Positions 23,808-32,369 of a DNA stretch of 35,535 bases are shown here, in pieces. How positions within the stretch are numbered: the first letter of the stretch is position 1; each line of letters begins with the position of its first letter. The notes beneath the pieces are model-generated. The model made no database searches. It saw only the letters and a list, made by a program, of their open reading frames with translations, and was not told the DNA's origin. Source of the DNA: Desulfobacteraceae bacterium (GTDB taxonomy: Bacteria; Desulfobacterota; DSM-4660; Desulfatiglandales; Desulfatiglandaceae); assembly GCA_030613055.1 (NCBI GenBank), contig JAUWMR010000046.1, forward strand, positions 1 to 35,535. Reading direction: 5' to 3'. Both the position numbers and the translations under genes were made by a program.

Positions 23808-23892
23808 ATTAATTAATCTTATCGCGGCAATAGTATTATTCTTTGCCCTTATCCCATACGGAATTTCTGTTATTAAAGGAGGTATAAAATGA
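23800..23892 (+). CDS. 30-residue single-span membrane peptide
   Basis: TTG 23800 starts 30 codons giving a peptide with one hydrophobic helix (LINLIAAIVLFFALIPYGISVI) and a basic tail (KGGIK). AAAGGAG lies at 23786-23792, seven bases before the start. Its TGA (23890-23892) overlaps the next ATG (23889-23891) in an ATGA junction, and its last codons contain the AAAGGAGG ribosome binding site of that gene. Coupling at both ends argues that it is translated. Function unknown; it may be a subunit of a complex with the two flanking membrane proteins. Confidence 0.55.
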   Translation: MVELINLIAAIVLFFALIPYGISVIKGGIK

Positions 23893-24539
23893 TACCAGTA
23901 GAAAAATGGTGGGGCATAATCGGAGCATATGGTTCCAGTATCTGGCCAGCTCAAATAATATCAATAACAATCGCAAGCGCACTGGTTATTTATCTATTCG
24001 TTACGTCTGGAAAGAATGCAAATCTATTGATGAAAATATACCTGTCTTGCTCATTTGCCTGGATTGGCATTATCTTTTTTATAATTCAAGGTAAAGGACT
24101 GGCAGGTAATTATTTTTTCGGAACTTTATTTACAGTTGTAGCAATTTTATTTGTTCTGGACATATACAGGAAAAAGATGGAATTTTGTCTTCCCCAGGCA
24201 AAATGGCAGAAATATCTTACGATATTTTTAATGCTGGTTGTTCTCTGCTACCCCTTGTTCGGCATGGCATTCGGGCATTATTTCCCGAGGTTAATTATAT
24301 TAGGAACCCACCCATGCCCAACTGCAGCATTCGCTGTTCTTCTGCTTACAACAGCGCTTCCGCGGGTTAACAGGATTATTTACGGCATACTGTTGTTCTG
24401 GGCCGTTCCATTCCCAATATTCGTTCAAATTCCTAAATTCGGCGTTTATGAAGATTCAATCATGCTTGGAATTGGAATATATAGTTTGATTATGCTAATA
24501 ACGAACTGGAAGTCGGTAGGTGAAAGCAGTAGAGATTAA
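23889..24539 (+). CDS. DUF6064-like integral membrane protein
   Basis: A 216-residue protein with about seven predicted helices. The N-terminus, WWGIIGAYGSSIWPAQIISI, resembles the start of DUF6064 proteins, which have no known function. Other features are GLAGNYFFGTLF and GTHPCPTAAFAVLLL, a conserved-looking Cys-Pro segment at a helix end. AAAGGAGG is in place before ATG 23889, inside the preceding small frame. The last gene of a three-gene membrane cluster with A+T-rich composition. Confidence 0.75.
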   Translation: MIPVEKWWGIIGAYGSSIWPAQIISITIASALVIYLFVTSGKNANLLMKIYLSCSFAWIGIIFFIIQGKGLAGNYFFGTLFTVVAILFVLDIYRKKMEFCLPQAKWQKYLTIFLMLVVLCYPLFGMAFGHYFPRLIILGTHPCPTAAFAVLLLTTALPRVNRIIYGILLFWAVPFPIFVQIPKFGVYEDSIMLGIGIYSLIMLITNWKSVGESSRD

Positions 24540-24621
24540 TTATAGCAGTTAAGCAGGCAATAAACATTTGACAGAATGATCTCGCTATGGCGGGAATACT
24601 GTTCCTGTTAATCCTTGCCTG

Positions 24622-24638
24622 CCCCGCGGAACGCGGGG
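24622..24638. repeat. Short perfect hairpin in a MITE-like remnant
   Basis: CCCCGCG (24622-24628) pairs with CGCGGGG (24632-24638) around GAA. Flanking GGCGGGAATAC and GTTATCCCGTC resemble the palindromic element at 23319-23480, so this is likely a degraded relative filling the gap before 24696. Confidence 0.5.
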
Positions 24639-24695
24639 TTATCCCGTCTAAGTAGCCATACTATTAAAATTCACCTTATTTGCGGAGGCAGTGCC

Positions 24696-26066
24696 ATGAA
24701 AATTATAGTATTAAACGGAAGCCCCAAAGGCGACATAAGCGTCACCATGCAGTATGTGGCATATATCCGGAAGCGGTTCCCGCAGCATGAATTGAAAATA
24801 ATGAATATCTCTCAGAGGATCAACAAGATTGAAAAGGATGAGTCCGTTTTTCAGGGAATCATTGACGATATCAGGGCATCTGAAGCGGTGCTCTGGGCAT
24901 TCCCGTTGTATCTCCTGCTTGTGCCTTCTCAGTATAAGAGGTTTATCGAGCTTATCTGGGAGAGGGGGGCATTAGATGTGTTTAAAGACAGGCCCGCCGC
25001 AGTCTTTACTACATCCATTCACTTCTTCGATCATACTGCCCACGAATATATGCGCGCCATCTGTGACGACCTGGAGATGAGGTTTATAGGCGCATTTTCC
25101 GCGCATATGCGTGATTTGATGCAAGAAGAGGGAAGGGAAAAATTGAACATGTTTGCGTCTATTTTCTTTGAGGCCGTTGAAAAAAAGGCCCCTGCTACAA
25201 AAATCTACAAACCGATGATCAACGGTAACCTGGATTATGTCCCTTCGCGCTCCCAGGACAAAATTGATGCCAGGGGCAAGAAAGTAGTGATTGTCACTGA
25301 CTCCGAGGATAGCCAGACCAATCTGGGCCGAATGCTTGAAAGATTCAAGGACTCTTTTTCAAGCCCGGTTGAGGTGATAAATATCAGCGAGATGAACATC
25401 AAAGGACACTGCTTGGGCTGTCTCCATTGCGGGTTCGACTATCTGTGTCAGTACGAGGGTAAGGATGACTTTAATGAGATCTACCGGACAAAGGTGCAAA
25501 CCGCTGATATCCTCGTCTATGCAGGCACGATCGTAGACCGTTATTTGTCTTCCAGGTGGCATATGTTTTTTTGCCGGAGCTTCTTTTGCAACCACACACC
25601 GTCTCTGGTCGGCAAGCAGGTCGGGTTCATCATTTCCGGCCCATTGAGCCAAACACCTACCCTGAGACAGGTAATGGAGGCCTGGATCCAGATTCAGCAG
25701 AGTCATCTGGTTGATTTTATCTCAGATGAATATGAGGACTCGAATGAACTGGATCTGCTGCTGACCGATCTGGCTGGGCGACTTATCAGTTTTTCCGAAA
25801 AAGGTTATATCAGGCCCCGGAATTTTTTAGGCGTAGCAGGGATGAAGATTTTCCGTGATGAGATCTATGGGGGCTTGCGAGGAGTTTTTCAGGCCGATCA
25901 TAAATACTACAAAAAACACGGCCTTTATGATTTTCCGCAAAAGGATTATAAGAAAAGGCTCATGGCCGACGTTATGACGATTTTTTCCAAGATACCCCCG
26001 ATAAGAAAAGAATTTCCCAGGCGGATTAAAAAGGGGATGATCAAACCTTATCAAAAGTATCTATAG
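24696..26066 (+). CDS. NAD(P)H-dependent FMN reductase-like protein with two flavodoxin-fold halves
   Basis: The N-terminal half (residues 1 to ~175) begins MKIIVLNGSPKGDISVTMQY, the FMN phosphate-binding loop of the NADPH-dependent FMN reductase/flavodoxin-like family. A second half starts near residue 190 with KKVVIVTDSEDSQTNLGRML and has the Cys motif GHCLGCLHCGFDYLCQYEGKDDF, typical of iron-sulfur flavoprotein relatives. The C-terminal ~100 residues are basic (KKHGLYDFPQKDYKKRLM). At 456 residues it is about twice the single-domain length. ATG 24696 follows GGAGG. It is probably a cytoplasmic flavin-dependent oxidoreductase; the electron partner is unknown. It converges on the alcohol dehydrogenase gene with a gap of only three bases. 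Confidence 0.8.
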   Translation: MKIIVLNGSPKGDISVTMQYVAYIRKRFPQHELKIMNISQRINKIEKDESVFQGIIDDIRASEAVLWAFPLYLLLVPSQYKRFIELIWERGALDVFKDRPAAVFTTSIHFFDHTAHEYMRAICDDLEMRFIGAFSAHMRDLMQEEGREKLNMFASIFFEAVEKKAPATKIYKPMINGNLDYVPSRSQDKIDARGKKVVIVTDSEDSQTNLGRMLERFKDSFSSPVEVINISEMNIKGHCLGCLHCGFDYLCQYEGKDDFNEIYRTKVQTADILVYAGTIVDRYLSSRWHMFFCRSFFCNHTPSLVGKQVGFIISGPLSQTPTLRQVMEAWIQIQQSHLVDFISDEYEDSNELDLLLTDLAGRLISFSEKGYIRPRNFLGVAGMKIFRDEIYGGLRGVFQADHKYYKKHGLYDFPQKDYKKRLMADVMTIFSKIPPIRKEFPRRIKKGMIKPYQKYL

Positions 26067-26069
26067 GGT

Positions 26070-27110
26070 TTACAAAAGGGGTTTATCAATTCTCAAAACC
26101 TTTGCCCCCCGGATTTTCCGCTCTTTAAGCTCGGCCAATGCCTTGTTTGCCTCTTCTAATCTGTATTCCTGGACTTCGGGTTTTATGGGGATTTGGGCGG
26201 CCAGTTCCAGAAATTCGCTGACATCTTGCCTGGCTACATTGGCAACGCTTTTGATCTCCTTTTCAAGCCATAGATGAATGGGATAATCCAGCTTTAAGAG
26301 ATAGTCCTTGTCAACATTCTCTTTGCGAATTGCGTTTATTACCAGTCTTCCGCCTGCCCTTAGATTTTTAAGGGCTTCAACAATCGGTTTCCAGGCCGGT
26401 GTTGTATCAATGATGCAATCCAGTTTTTCGGGCGATGCCTCTTCAGTGTCTCCGGCCCAGACCGCCCCGAGTTCTTTGGCAAAATCCCTTTCTTTTTCAC
26501 TCCGTGCAAAGACAAATATCCTGGATGAAGGATATTTGTGTCTCGCCATCTTGAGTACAAGGTGAGCTGAGGCCCCGAATCCGGTAAGTCCCAGGTTCTG
26601 CCCGTCTTTCATTCCGGTCAATCTGAGGGAGCGGTAGCCGATGGCACCGGCACACAAAAACGGCGCCGCTTCCGAATCTGAAAACAGTCCGGGAATTTTG
26701 TAGGCGAAATTTTCCTGGATGACGGTATATTCAGCATATCCTCCGTTGGCATCCCTGCCTGTGGCCATAAAATTTTCGCATAAATTCTCCTGGCCTTCGA
26801 GGCAGAATTTACATTCGCCGCAGGCTGAATAGATCCAGCCGATCCCAACCCTGTCTCCGATCTTGAATTTTTCCGCACTGCTACCCCTTTTTTCCACTAT
26901 TCCGACAACCTCATGGCCCAGTACAACGGGAAATTGGGGCGGGGGCGTTCTCCCCTCAATTTCATCCAATTCGGTATGACAAACCCCGCAGGCCGTAACT
27001 TTTACCAGGATCTCCCTTTCGCCGGGAACAGGGACCGGCAGATCAGTCATTACAAGAGGAGTCCTGTTTTCCTTGAAACTGGAGATTCTGTTTAACACCA
27101 TTGCTTTCAT
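26070..27110 (-). CDS. Zinc-dependent alcohol dehydrogenase (MDR superfamily)
   Basis: A 346-residue medium-chain dehydrogenase. Catalytic zinc ligands are visible: C41 and the H66-E67 pair (LGHEVVG), plus a later Cys in PFLCAGAIGYR. The structural-zinc loop CGECKFCLEGQENLC has its cysteines. A Rossmann motif (LGLTGFGASAHLVLKMA) binds NAD(P). AdhP/AdhA-like enzymes oxidise alcohols or reduce aldehydes. Start ATG 27110 is preceded by AAGGAGG in the complement of 27119-27125. No partner genes are adjacent, so the substrate cannot be inferred. Confidence 0.93.
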   Translation of the reverse strand: MKAMVLNRISSFKENRTPLVMTDLPVPVPGEREILVKVTACGVCHTELDEIEGRTPPPQFPVVLGHEVVGIVEKRGSSAEKFKIGDRVGIGWIYSACGECKFCLEGQENLCENFMATGRDANGGYAEYTVIQENFAYKIPGLFSDSEAAPFLCAGAIGYRSLRLTGMKDGQNLGLTGFGASAHLVLKMARHKYPSSRIFVFARSEKERDFAKELGAVWAGDTEEASPEKLDCIIDTTPAWKPIVEALKNLRAGGRLVINAIRKENVDKDYLLKLDYPIHLWLEKEIKSVANVARQDVSEFLELAAQIPIKPEVQEYRLEEANKALAELKERKIRGAKVLRIDKPLL

Positions 27111-27317
27111 TGTATGTTAACCTCCTTGGTAACTGTTCATGGGTTCAGCGTTCAGCGGTTCGGGATTTAAAGATTAAGGGTAAACTCCGAATTAGGAATT
27201 TAGTCGTAAGCCTTTTATACAACTTCTGCATATTGAGCAGATATGTCTTCGCTCAATTAAAGTATTATAAACCGGATTGCACTCGTAGGACAAGGGGTTG
27301 TTAAAGAAGTGCTTATG

Positions 27318-27689
27318 TTAGCGATCTGATCTGGTACGGCTGTACAATACCCAGCCGTAGATACACAGATTTATTGACAGCACAAAAAGACCGAGGATGA
27401 TTTGTAGCCTCTGAGTTAGTGACACTGGATAAATAATGGGAACAATATGATGCTCAATAAAACCTGCTTCATATCCTGCCGAGCCACTTGCCTGTCGAAG
27501 CCAGTTCTCAAGGGGTGTGAGAGGGCAAAGCCAGCCTCGAAACTCGATCAAGGCTGCCCACAGGACAGCCGGGATATGGACCCAGACCCACCACCGCCAC
27601 TTGAATACCAGGAACCCGCCCAGCACTGAAAACGCTATGAAGCAGAGGTGAATGAGAACCACGATGTCCGCGAGTATTCGGTAATACAT
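27318..27689 (-). CDS. DUF2784 family membrane protein
   Basis: A protein of about 123 residues with three to four helices. Family features are the N-terminal YRILADIVVLIHLCFIAFSVLGG, the Trp-rich RWWVWVHIPAVLWAALIEF, the conserved GWLCPLTPLENWLR, and GFIEHHIVPIIYP. Function is unknown. ATG 27689 (MYYR) is preferred over TTG 27707. The Cys-Pro in the middle and the His pair are shared by most members. It follows the HNH gene on the same strand with a 111-base gap. Confidence 0.88.
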   Translation of the reverse strand: MYYRILADIVVLIHLCFIAFSVLGGFLVFKWRWWVWVHIPAVLWAALIEFRGWLCPLTPLENWLRQASGSAGYEAGFIEHHIVPIIYPVSLTQRLQIILGLFVLSINLCIYGWVLYSRTRSDR

Positions 27690-27800
27690 TTTTTGTTCCA
27701 GTAGCAATTTATCATAAGCCTGAAGGTGACGCTATAGTTCTCAGTGGGGGGTCTTATGGAGCAAGTCTCGAAGGGTCTTACGGATGATAGATCCATAGCT

Positions 27801-28205
27801 TTACTTGGGCTTAAGCAGATCCTTGAGATCGCCAAAGGGATTGTGGGTTAGCGACTCCTTCTGTTCGTTGCCGGATTGCGCACCACCCCCCTCTATATAG
27901 TCTAAGTAGCGGCGGTGCTCATTCTCATGACAGTAGATACAGAGGTTTTCCCAGTTGCTGCCGTCAGGGGGGTTGTTGTCATGGTTGTGGTCCTTGTGAT
28001 GAACGGTCAGGAGATGCACGTTTTTATTTGTGAACTCGCGGCCACAACGGGCGCATATCCAGGGATGGATCTTCAAGGACTGCTCCCGGTAGGTTTTTTC
28101 ACGCTCAGCCTGAGCTTTACGGGCCTTGGCAACAACGCGATTGATTCCCTCTCTGTCTATTTTGCTATCTGCTTGCCTGCCGGGGCCGGAACTCTTTAGC
28201 GTCAT
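27801..28205 (-). CDS. YajD-type HNH nuclease family protein
   Basis: A small soluble protein of about 134 residues. The HNH core is complete: two CxxC zinc knuckles (ICARCGREF and LCIYCHENEH) flank the HHKDHNHDNN motif with the catalytic His and Asn. It is preceded by a basic helix (KARKAQAEREKTYREQ). YajD-type proteins are widespread in proteobacteria with no settled function, and nucleic-acid binding or nicking is expected. Start ATG 28205 follows GAGGA at suitable spacing. It lies 74 bases downstream of the methyltransferase gene on the same strand and could be part of that transcript. Confidence 0.88.
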   Translation of the reverse strand: MTLKSSGPGRQADSKIDREGINRVVAKARKAQAEREKTYREQSLKIHPWICARCGREFTNKNVHLLTVHHKDHNHDNNPPDGSNWENLCIYCHENEHRRYLDYIEGGGAQSGNEQKESLTHNPFGDLKDLLKPK

Positions 28206-28279
28206 AACCAAATCCTCATATTTTTAGTTTATTCTTACAACGCCTGGAATCACAGGCGTGAGTTTACGAGCGTCCTTTT

Positions 28280-29056
28280 TTATTTCTTGCGGGCAATGAC
28301 GATCATGCGGTTGGTCATCATTCCATAATCCGCTTTTTCTGAATGTGATACAAAGTCCTTTTGGATGGTGACCGAATCAAAACCCACGGACTTCAACATT
28401 TTTGTAATTTTCTCCGGGCTGTAGAGGCGAATGCAGTAAGTTGTATCCCGTATTAGGCCCCTGGTTTTAGAGATGACAAGCTCCCGGCAGTAAGTGATAT
28501 CTTCAACCAGATATCTCTGGCGGCAGACAACAATTTCGTCATTTGCTTCATGCCAGGATTGAGGGATAAAATTCTTCAACACATATTCCCTGTCAGGAAG
28601 ATCTAAAAGGAGTGACCCTCCTGGCATGAGTAATCGGAATGCTTCGCAAAGGATCTTCCCGTTTTCACCTTCATCAATCAAATAGCCGAAGGAACTGGCC
28701 ATGACCATGATAACCCTGAACCTTTCATTAGGGAGATGGGAATCACGGGCATCGGCTTTGACAAACAGGGTATTAAATCCCTCCTTTTGGGCCATTTCTC
28801 TCCCCAGATCAATAAGAAATCCGGAGTAATCGAGAACGGTCACGTCCTTAAAGCCTCTGCGGGATAATTCAAGGGAGTGGCGGCCATGGCCCCCGCAGAG
28901 ATCCAGGATAGCCCAGGACTTTTCGAACTTAAGGATCTCCTCTAAAAAATCTACCTCCCGGCAGGTCAGGTCTTCATCGTATACGGAGCGGGCATCGGTT
29001 ATAAGATAAATATCATCGAACAGGGACTTCCACCAGTCAGGATTTACCGCTGACAT
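28280..29056 (-). CDS. Class I SAM-dependent methyltransferase
   Basis: A 258-residue Rossmann-fold methyltransferase. Motif I reads ILDLCGGHGRHSLELSRRGF, followed by the acidic loop VTVLDYSG, then VKADARD and VMVMASSFGYL. It methylates an unknown acceptor with S-adenosylmethionine. Its ATG (29056) directly follows the TAA (29059-29057) of the ATP-grasp gene, and its ribosome binding site (GGAGA) lies within that gene's end, so translation is coupled. In context it probably tailors the product of the ATP-grasp enzyme. Confidence 0.92.
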   Translation of the reverse strand: MSAVNPDWWKSLFDDIYLITDARSVYDEDLTCREVDFLEEILKFEKSWAILDLCGGHGRHSLELSRRGFKDVTVLDYSGFLIDLGREMAQKEGFNTLFVKADARDSHLPNERFRVIMVMASSFGYLIDEGENGKILCEAFRLLMPGGSLLLDLPDREYVLKNFIPQSWHEANDEIVVCRQRYLVEDITYCRELVISKTRGLIRDTTYCIRLYSPEKITKMLKSVGFDSVTIQKDFVSHSEKADYGMMTNRMIVIARKK

Positions 29057-30454
29057 TTAATTTTCTCCATTCATCAGGTCGGCACCCAGGCTGAAAAGCC
29101 CGTCAGAGACCATCAGCGCAGGGCTGCCCCGCCATGGCTGATTCAGGGCAAGTGCTTTTTCTTCTTCCCCTACTTTTACTACATGGTCCAGTTGTCCCTC
29201 ACGCCAGAGTTCCTCTAATTTGACCGCATCCTGCCAGAGGTTGCGGGCATACTTCCTGAGTTCATCCAAATGAGTCGTGGTCAATAGTCTCGGCCTTGGC
29301 GAGATCATGATTGGGCCCAAGAGATATGTAAACCCCATCTCAATTGCCTTTCGATTAACTTCCTCCTGGATCTGCGAAAGGGCGTTATAGCCCAGCTTCA
29401 ATAATGCCTGGTTAATACTGTCCACGGCCGCCTGGGGAGTTATATCGGTTTTCAGGATAGCAAGGGGCTGTATTCCTCCACCTGAGCCCACGTTCGTGGG
29501 GACGCCCCCAAAGCGGGCCAAAAACCCCTGAAGCCCTTCGTCTGTGATAAAACAGCGAAAATCGGTCTGCCACTCCTTAAGGTACAGGGATCGCTCCATC
29601 TCCAGTGGCCATGTACTCTGCTCGGACCAAAGGGATAAAGGGACCATTTGCTGCACAACATAATCTCCTGCGTCCAAGGCGGTTTGAATATGTTTCTTGC
29701 GGCTCTTTTTCATGTATCCCACGAATATGCCGTGGCCTGAGTACCCATGCGCCGGCTTGAGCACCAGGTCCTCCCAGTGTTCTTCCGTCCAGGCCACGAG
29801 ATTATCAATTATTTCTCCCTTGGGGCCTGTTGTGCTCCGGTGATAAAATTGCCGGGTCCATGGCGTATGTTTTAATGTATCCTTACTTAATACGTCCTTG
29901 TATTTGTCGGTGATTACTTCAAACAATCCCTTGGCGCCCAGGGGCTCCATGCCACGGGGATTTACTAAAATACCCTGTCTGATAGCCTCTTTAATTGGCC
30001 TGATTTCTTCATCCTGCCCTATCTTGATGAGAACATTCATGTTAAAATCCATAAAAATAACAGTGGCTTCATCTCCCCTGCAATATACCTTTCCATTTTT
30101 CAGCGAAAGGTGTTCCGGCTCGGCTAATGATGCCCTGACGCCGTCTAAAGTGTTCAGATAGTCCACGAAATTTTTATTTTCCAGCACAACGTCGAGGGTT
30201 TCTTTTTCAGCCAGGAGTACGGCATGAACGGGATTTTTCCCGTGGCAATTTTTGTGGGCTCGCAGTATCATGCGGGCAAAACCCGGTACGGCATTGATCT
30301 GGGGGTGTTCAAAATCGATATCAACACCTGTCTCCGTATTTTTTAAGATCATGTCCCATGCCATTTTTCCTAAAAGCTGGGCAATGCGCTGGTATTCCCA
30401 TCCACCGGGACTGCCCATGTTCCATTCCCCGTGATACCCCTTAATTATTTTCAT
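29057..30454 (-). CDS. ATP-grasp-like ligase (glutathionylspermidine synthase-related or circularly permuted type)
   Basis: A 465-residue protein I place in the ATP-grasp superfamily from the P-loop-like LVLKPAHGYSGHGIFVG (Lys at residue 233) and the later WQTDFRCFITDEGLQGFLARFGG and NVGSGGGIQPLAI segments that supply Mg-ATP ligands. Family members activate a carboxylate as acyl-phosphate and join it to an amine. The N-terminal half (MKIIKGYHGEWNMGSPGGW) has no domain I can name. Start ATG 30454 follows AAAGGAG and is preferred over 30526. It overlaps the upstream DUF885 gene by 14 bases and abuts the methyltransferase gene. The precise reaction is unknown. Confidence 0.72.
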   Translation of the reverse strand: MKIIKGYHGEWNMGSPGGWEYQRIAQLLGKMAWDMILKNTETGVDIDFEHPQINAVPGFARMILRAHKNCHGKNPVHAVLLAEKETLDVVLENKNFVDYLNTLDGVRASLAEPEHLSLKNGKVYCRGDEATVIFMDFNMNVLIKIGQDEEIRPIKEAIRQGILVNPRGMEPLGAKGLFEVITDKYKDVLSKDTLKHTPWTRQFYHRSTTGPKGEIIDNLVAWTEEHWEDLVLKPAHGYSGHGIFVGYMKKSRKKHIQTALDAGDYVVQQMVPLSLWSEQSTWPLEMERSLYLKEWQTDFRCFITDEGLQGFLARFGGVPTNVGSGGGIQPLAILKTDITPQAAVDSINQALLKLGYNALSQIQEEVNRKAIEMGFTYLLGPIMISPRPRLLTTTHLDELRKYARNLWQDAVKLEELWREGQLDHVVKVGEEEKALALNQPWRGSPALMVSDGLFSLGADLMNGEN

Positions 30455-32210
30455 TTGTTTTCTCCTTTTTTGTAAAACGCGCCTCCAGTCTCTTTTCAGC
30501 AAGATGGAACGGTATCTCACCCCCATCCAGGAGCGTATCGTGAAAAACCTTAATGCCTATTTGAGGAGAAAATTTTTCACGCAGCCGGATGATCTCGTAT
30601 GTCCCCATAAAATAACACAATTGATACCCTGGTGTCAGGCAGAATCGCCGGATTTGACGCCGAGCCCTTTTAGAGGAAAATCCGAGGATATGGATCTCTT
30701 TTTCTGCTTCGGCTAAGGTCATCTTTTCTCGCTGAAGCTCCACGTCTAATATGGCCCTGATACAACGCCATAATTGCCGTTGTAGCTGGACAAGCTTCTG
30801 GCGGGGGTCATGAATATACCCAAATTCGTCTAAAAGCTGCTCTGAATAACAGGCCCATCCCTCGTAGAAAAGAGGCGATTCAATCTGCCTGCGGATCGGA
30901 TTGGGATGATGAATTCGAATATGATCCAGGATGTGGTGGCCGGGATATGTCTCATGTGCCGATAAATAGGGACAGTGACTGGATATCATTTGCAGGTCTT
31001 CTTTTCCGGGAGTGATGTAAAAAACGCCACTTGCTTTTGCATCTCCTGTCAGTGGTGCCTTATACGATGCAGTGGCCCTCAGGGATTCCAGATAGGGCGG
31101 GGTTTTAAGAACAGCAACTTTCTCGCCGCAAGGAATTGTAATAATATCCTGTGAGTAAAAGAAGCGGCGGAGGTTTTGCACTTCTCTCTCATACAAATGA
31201 ATTGATCCTGCTTCCGAAGACACAGAAGGGAGCTGTTCGTTGATGATAATATCCCAGGTCTTGTTGCTGTCTATTTTTTTGGCCAGGGCCCGGATGTTTT
31301 CCAGGGTTTTGTGATAGCCATATCGGGCAATCTCAAGTATTTCCCCGGGGGATCTGTGATAACTCAGGCTGGCGGTAAGTATCTTTTTAAGTCCATCCTC
31401 TCCGATGGCAAATGAGCCTCTTGGGGATAATTGAAGCAAATCCTTTTTATATCGTTCACATGCGTCTAAGACCTCTTTGTTTTTTGCAAGAAGTTCCCTG
31501 TCTCTTCCCATGGTTTCTTCAATAAACGACCGGACATCACGGTTGTAAAAATCAAGTGCATCCCGGATCATATCAACAGCCACCTGGAGGAATATCTCCG
31601 GAGGGGACCGGAGACTGTCAGTGGCCAAACTGAGAAACGAGGGAATCCGGGCGAAAAGGTTGAGAAGATCTGGCTTTATCTGCTCAGGTGAAATATGGCG
31701 TTGAGAAATAATGTGATCCGTTGCAAAAAGAGGTATTTTGACATAAAGGGTTGGGTCATTCCTCCAGACTTCTGCATCATCGAACTCCCTGATAAAGCTT
31801 TCCATGCTCTGGGCAAGGAGCAGGCGATCTATGTAATCCTCTAAGTCATCGCAGTCCTCTTGCGAGAGCTGGCTCAAAAGGTCCCGTATATGCCGGATGT
31901 GGTCCTCGATTTTTCCTGGCGTGAGATCATCCAGCCTGCTCAGATGCTGAACCGCGGCTTCTGAGCGGGGAAGGAAATAGAATTCATCACTGGCGCATTG
32001 ATGGGGAAGGTGTTTTCCAAGATAGCCAAAGTATTCCCTTGCTATCAAACTGAAAGGCCGTGTCTTTGAATAACTGTTTTTCATGACTAATGAAAACGAA
32101 ATGACATGGTTATAATACCATGGCCATTTTTCAAAATCAAGAAGACAATCGATGAAAAAGTCAACTTTTCGAACGTGTTTTAAACCGCCTAATATCGATT
32201 CCCGAGACAC
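30441..32210 (-). CDS. DUF885 family zincin-like peptidase
   Basis: DUF885 proteins resemble M32-type metallo-carboxypeptidases. The HExxPGHH signature is present as HETYPGHH starting at residue 419, followed by FYEGWACYSEQL, which supplies the third metal ligand. The rest of the 589-residue chain is mostly helical, as in the family. No signal peptide is seen, so it should be cytoplasmic. The start is unsure: GTG 32210 gives the full frame, ATG 32084 removes 42 residues, and neither has a clear ribosome binding site. It is the first gene of a minus-strand cassette with overlapping or abutting ATP-grasp and methyltransferase genes, so it may process the substrate or product of the ligase. Confidence 0.85.
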   Translation of the reverse strand: MSRESILGGLKHVRKVDFFIDCLLDFEKWPWYYNHVISFSLVMKNSYSKTRPFSLIAREYFGYLGKHLPHQCASDEFYFLPRSEAAVQHLSRLDDLTPGKIEDHIRHIRDLLSQLSQEDCDDLEDYIDRLLLAQSMESFIREFDDAEVWRNDPTLYVKIPLFATDHIISQRHISPEQIKPDLLNLFARIPSFLSLATDSLRSPPEIFLQVAVDMIRDALDFYNRDVRSFIEETMGRDRELLAKNKEVLDACERYKKDLLQLSPRGSFAIGEDGLKKILTASLSYHRSPGEILEIARYGYHKTLENIRALAKKIDSNKTWDIIINEQLPSVSSEAGSIHLYEREVQNLRRFFYSQDIITIPCGEKVAVLKTPPYLESLRATASYKAPLTGDAKASGVFYITPGKEDLQMISSHCPYLSAHETYPGHHILDHIRIHHPNPIRRQIESPLFYEGWACYSEQLLDEFGYIHDPRQKLVQLQRQLWRCIRAILDVELQREKMTLAEAEKEIHILGFSSKRARRQIRRFCLTPGYQLCYFMGTYEIIRLREKFSPQIGIKVFHDTLLDGGEIPFHLAEKRLEARFTKKEKTNENN

Positions 32211-32369
32211 GCGATAAATGCTGAAGCAAAGGAAGGCTTAAAGATTGAATCGAAAGACATGAAAGTTGGAAGCAAGGGAAAGTAGAAAATTCCTGTTTGC
32301 AAAAAAGCAAATTTATATTATTATTATTCCAGAATTCAAAAAGGTAAGATTTTTATGGAGGGTAAATAA

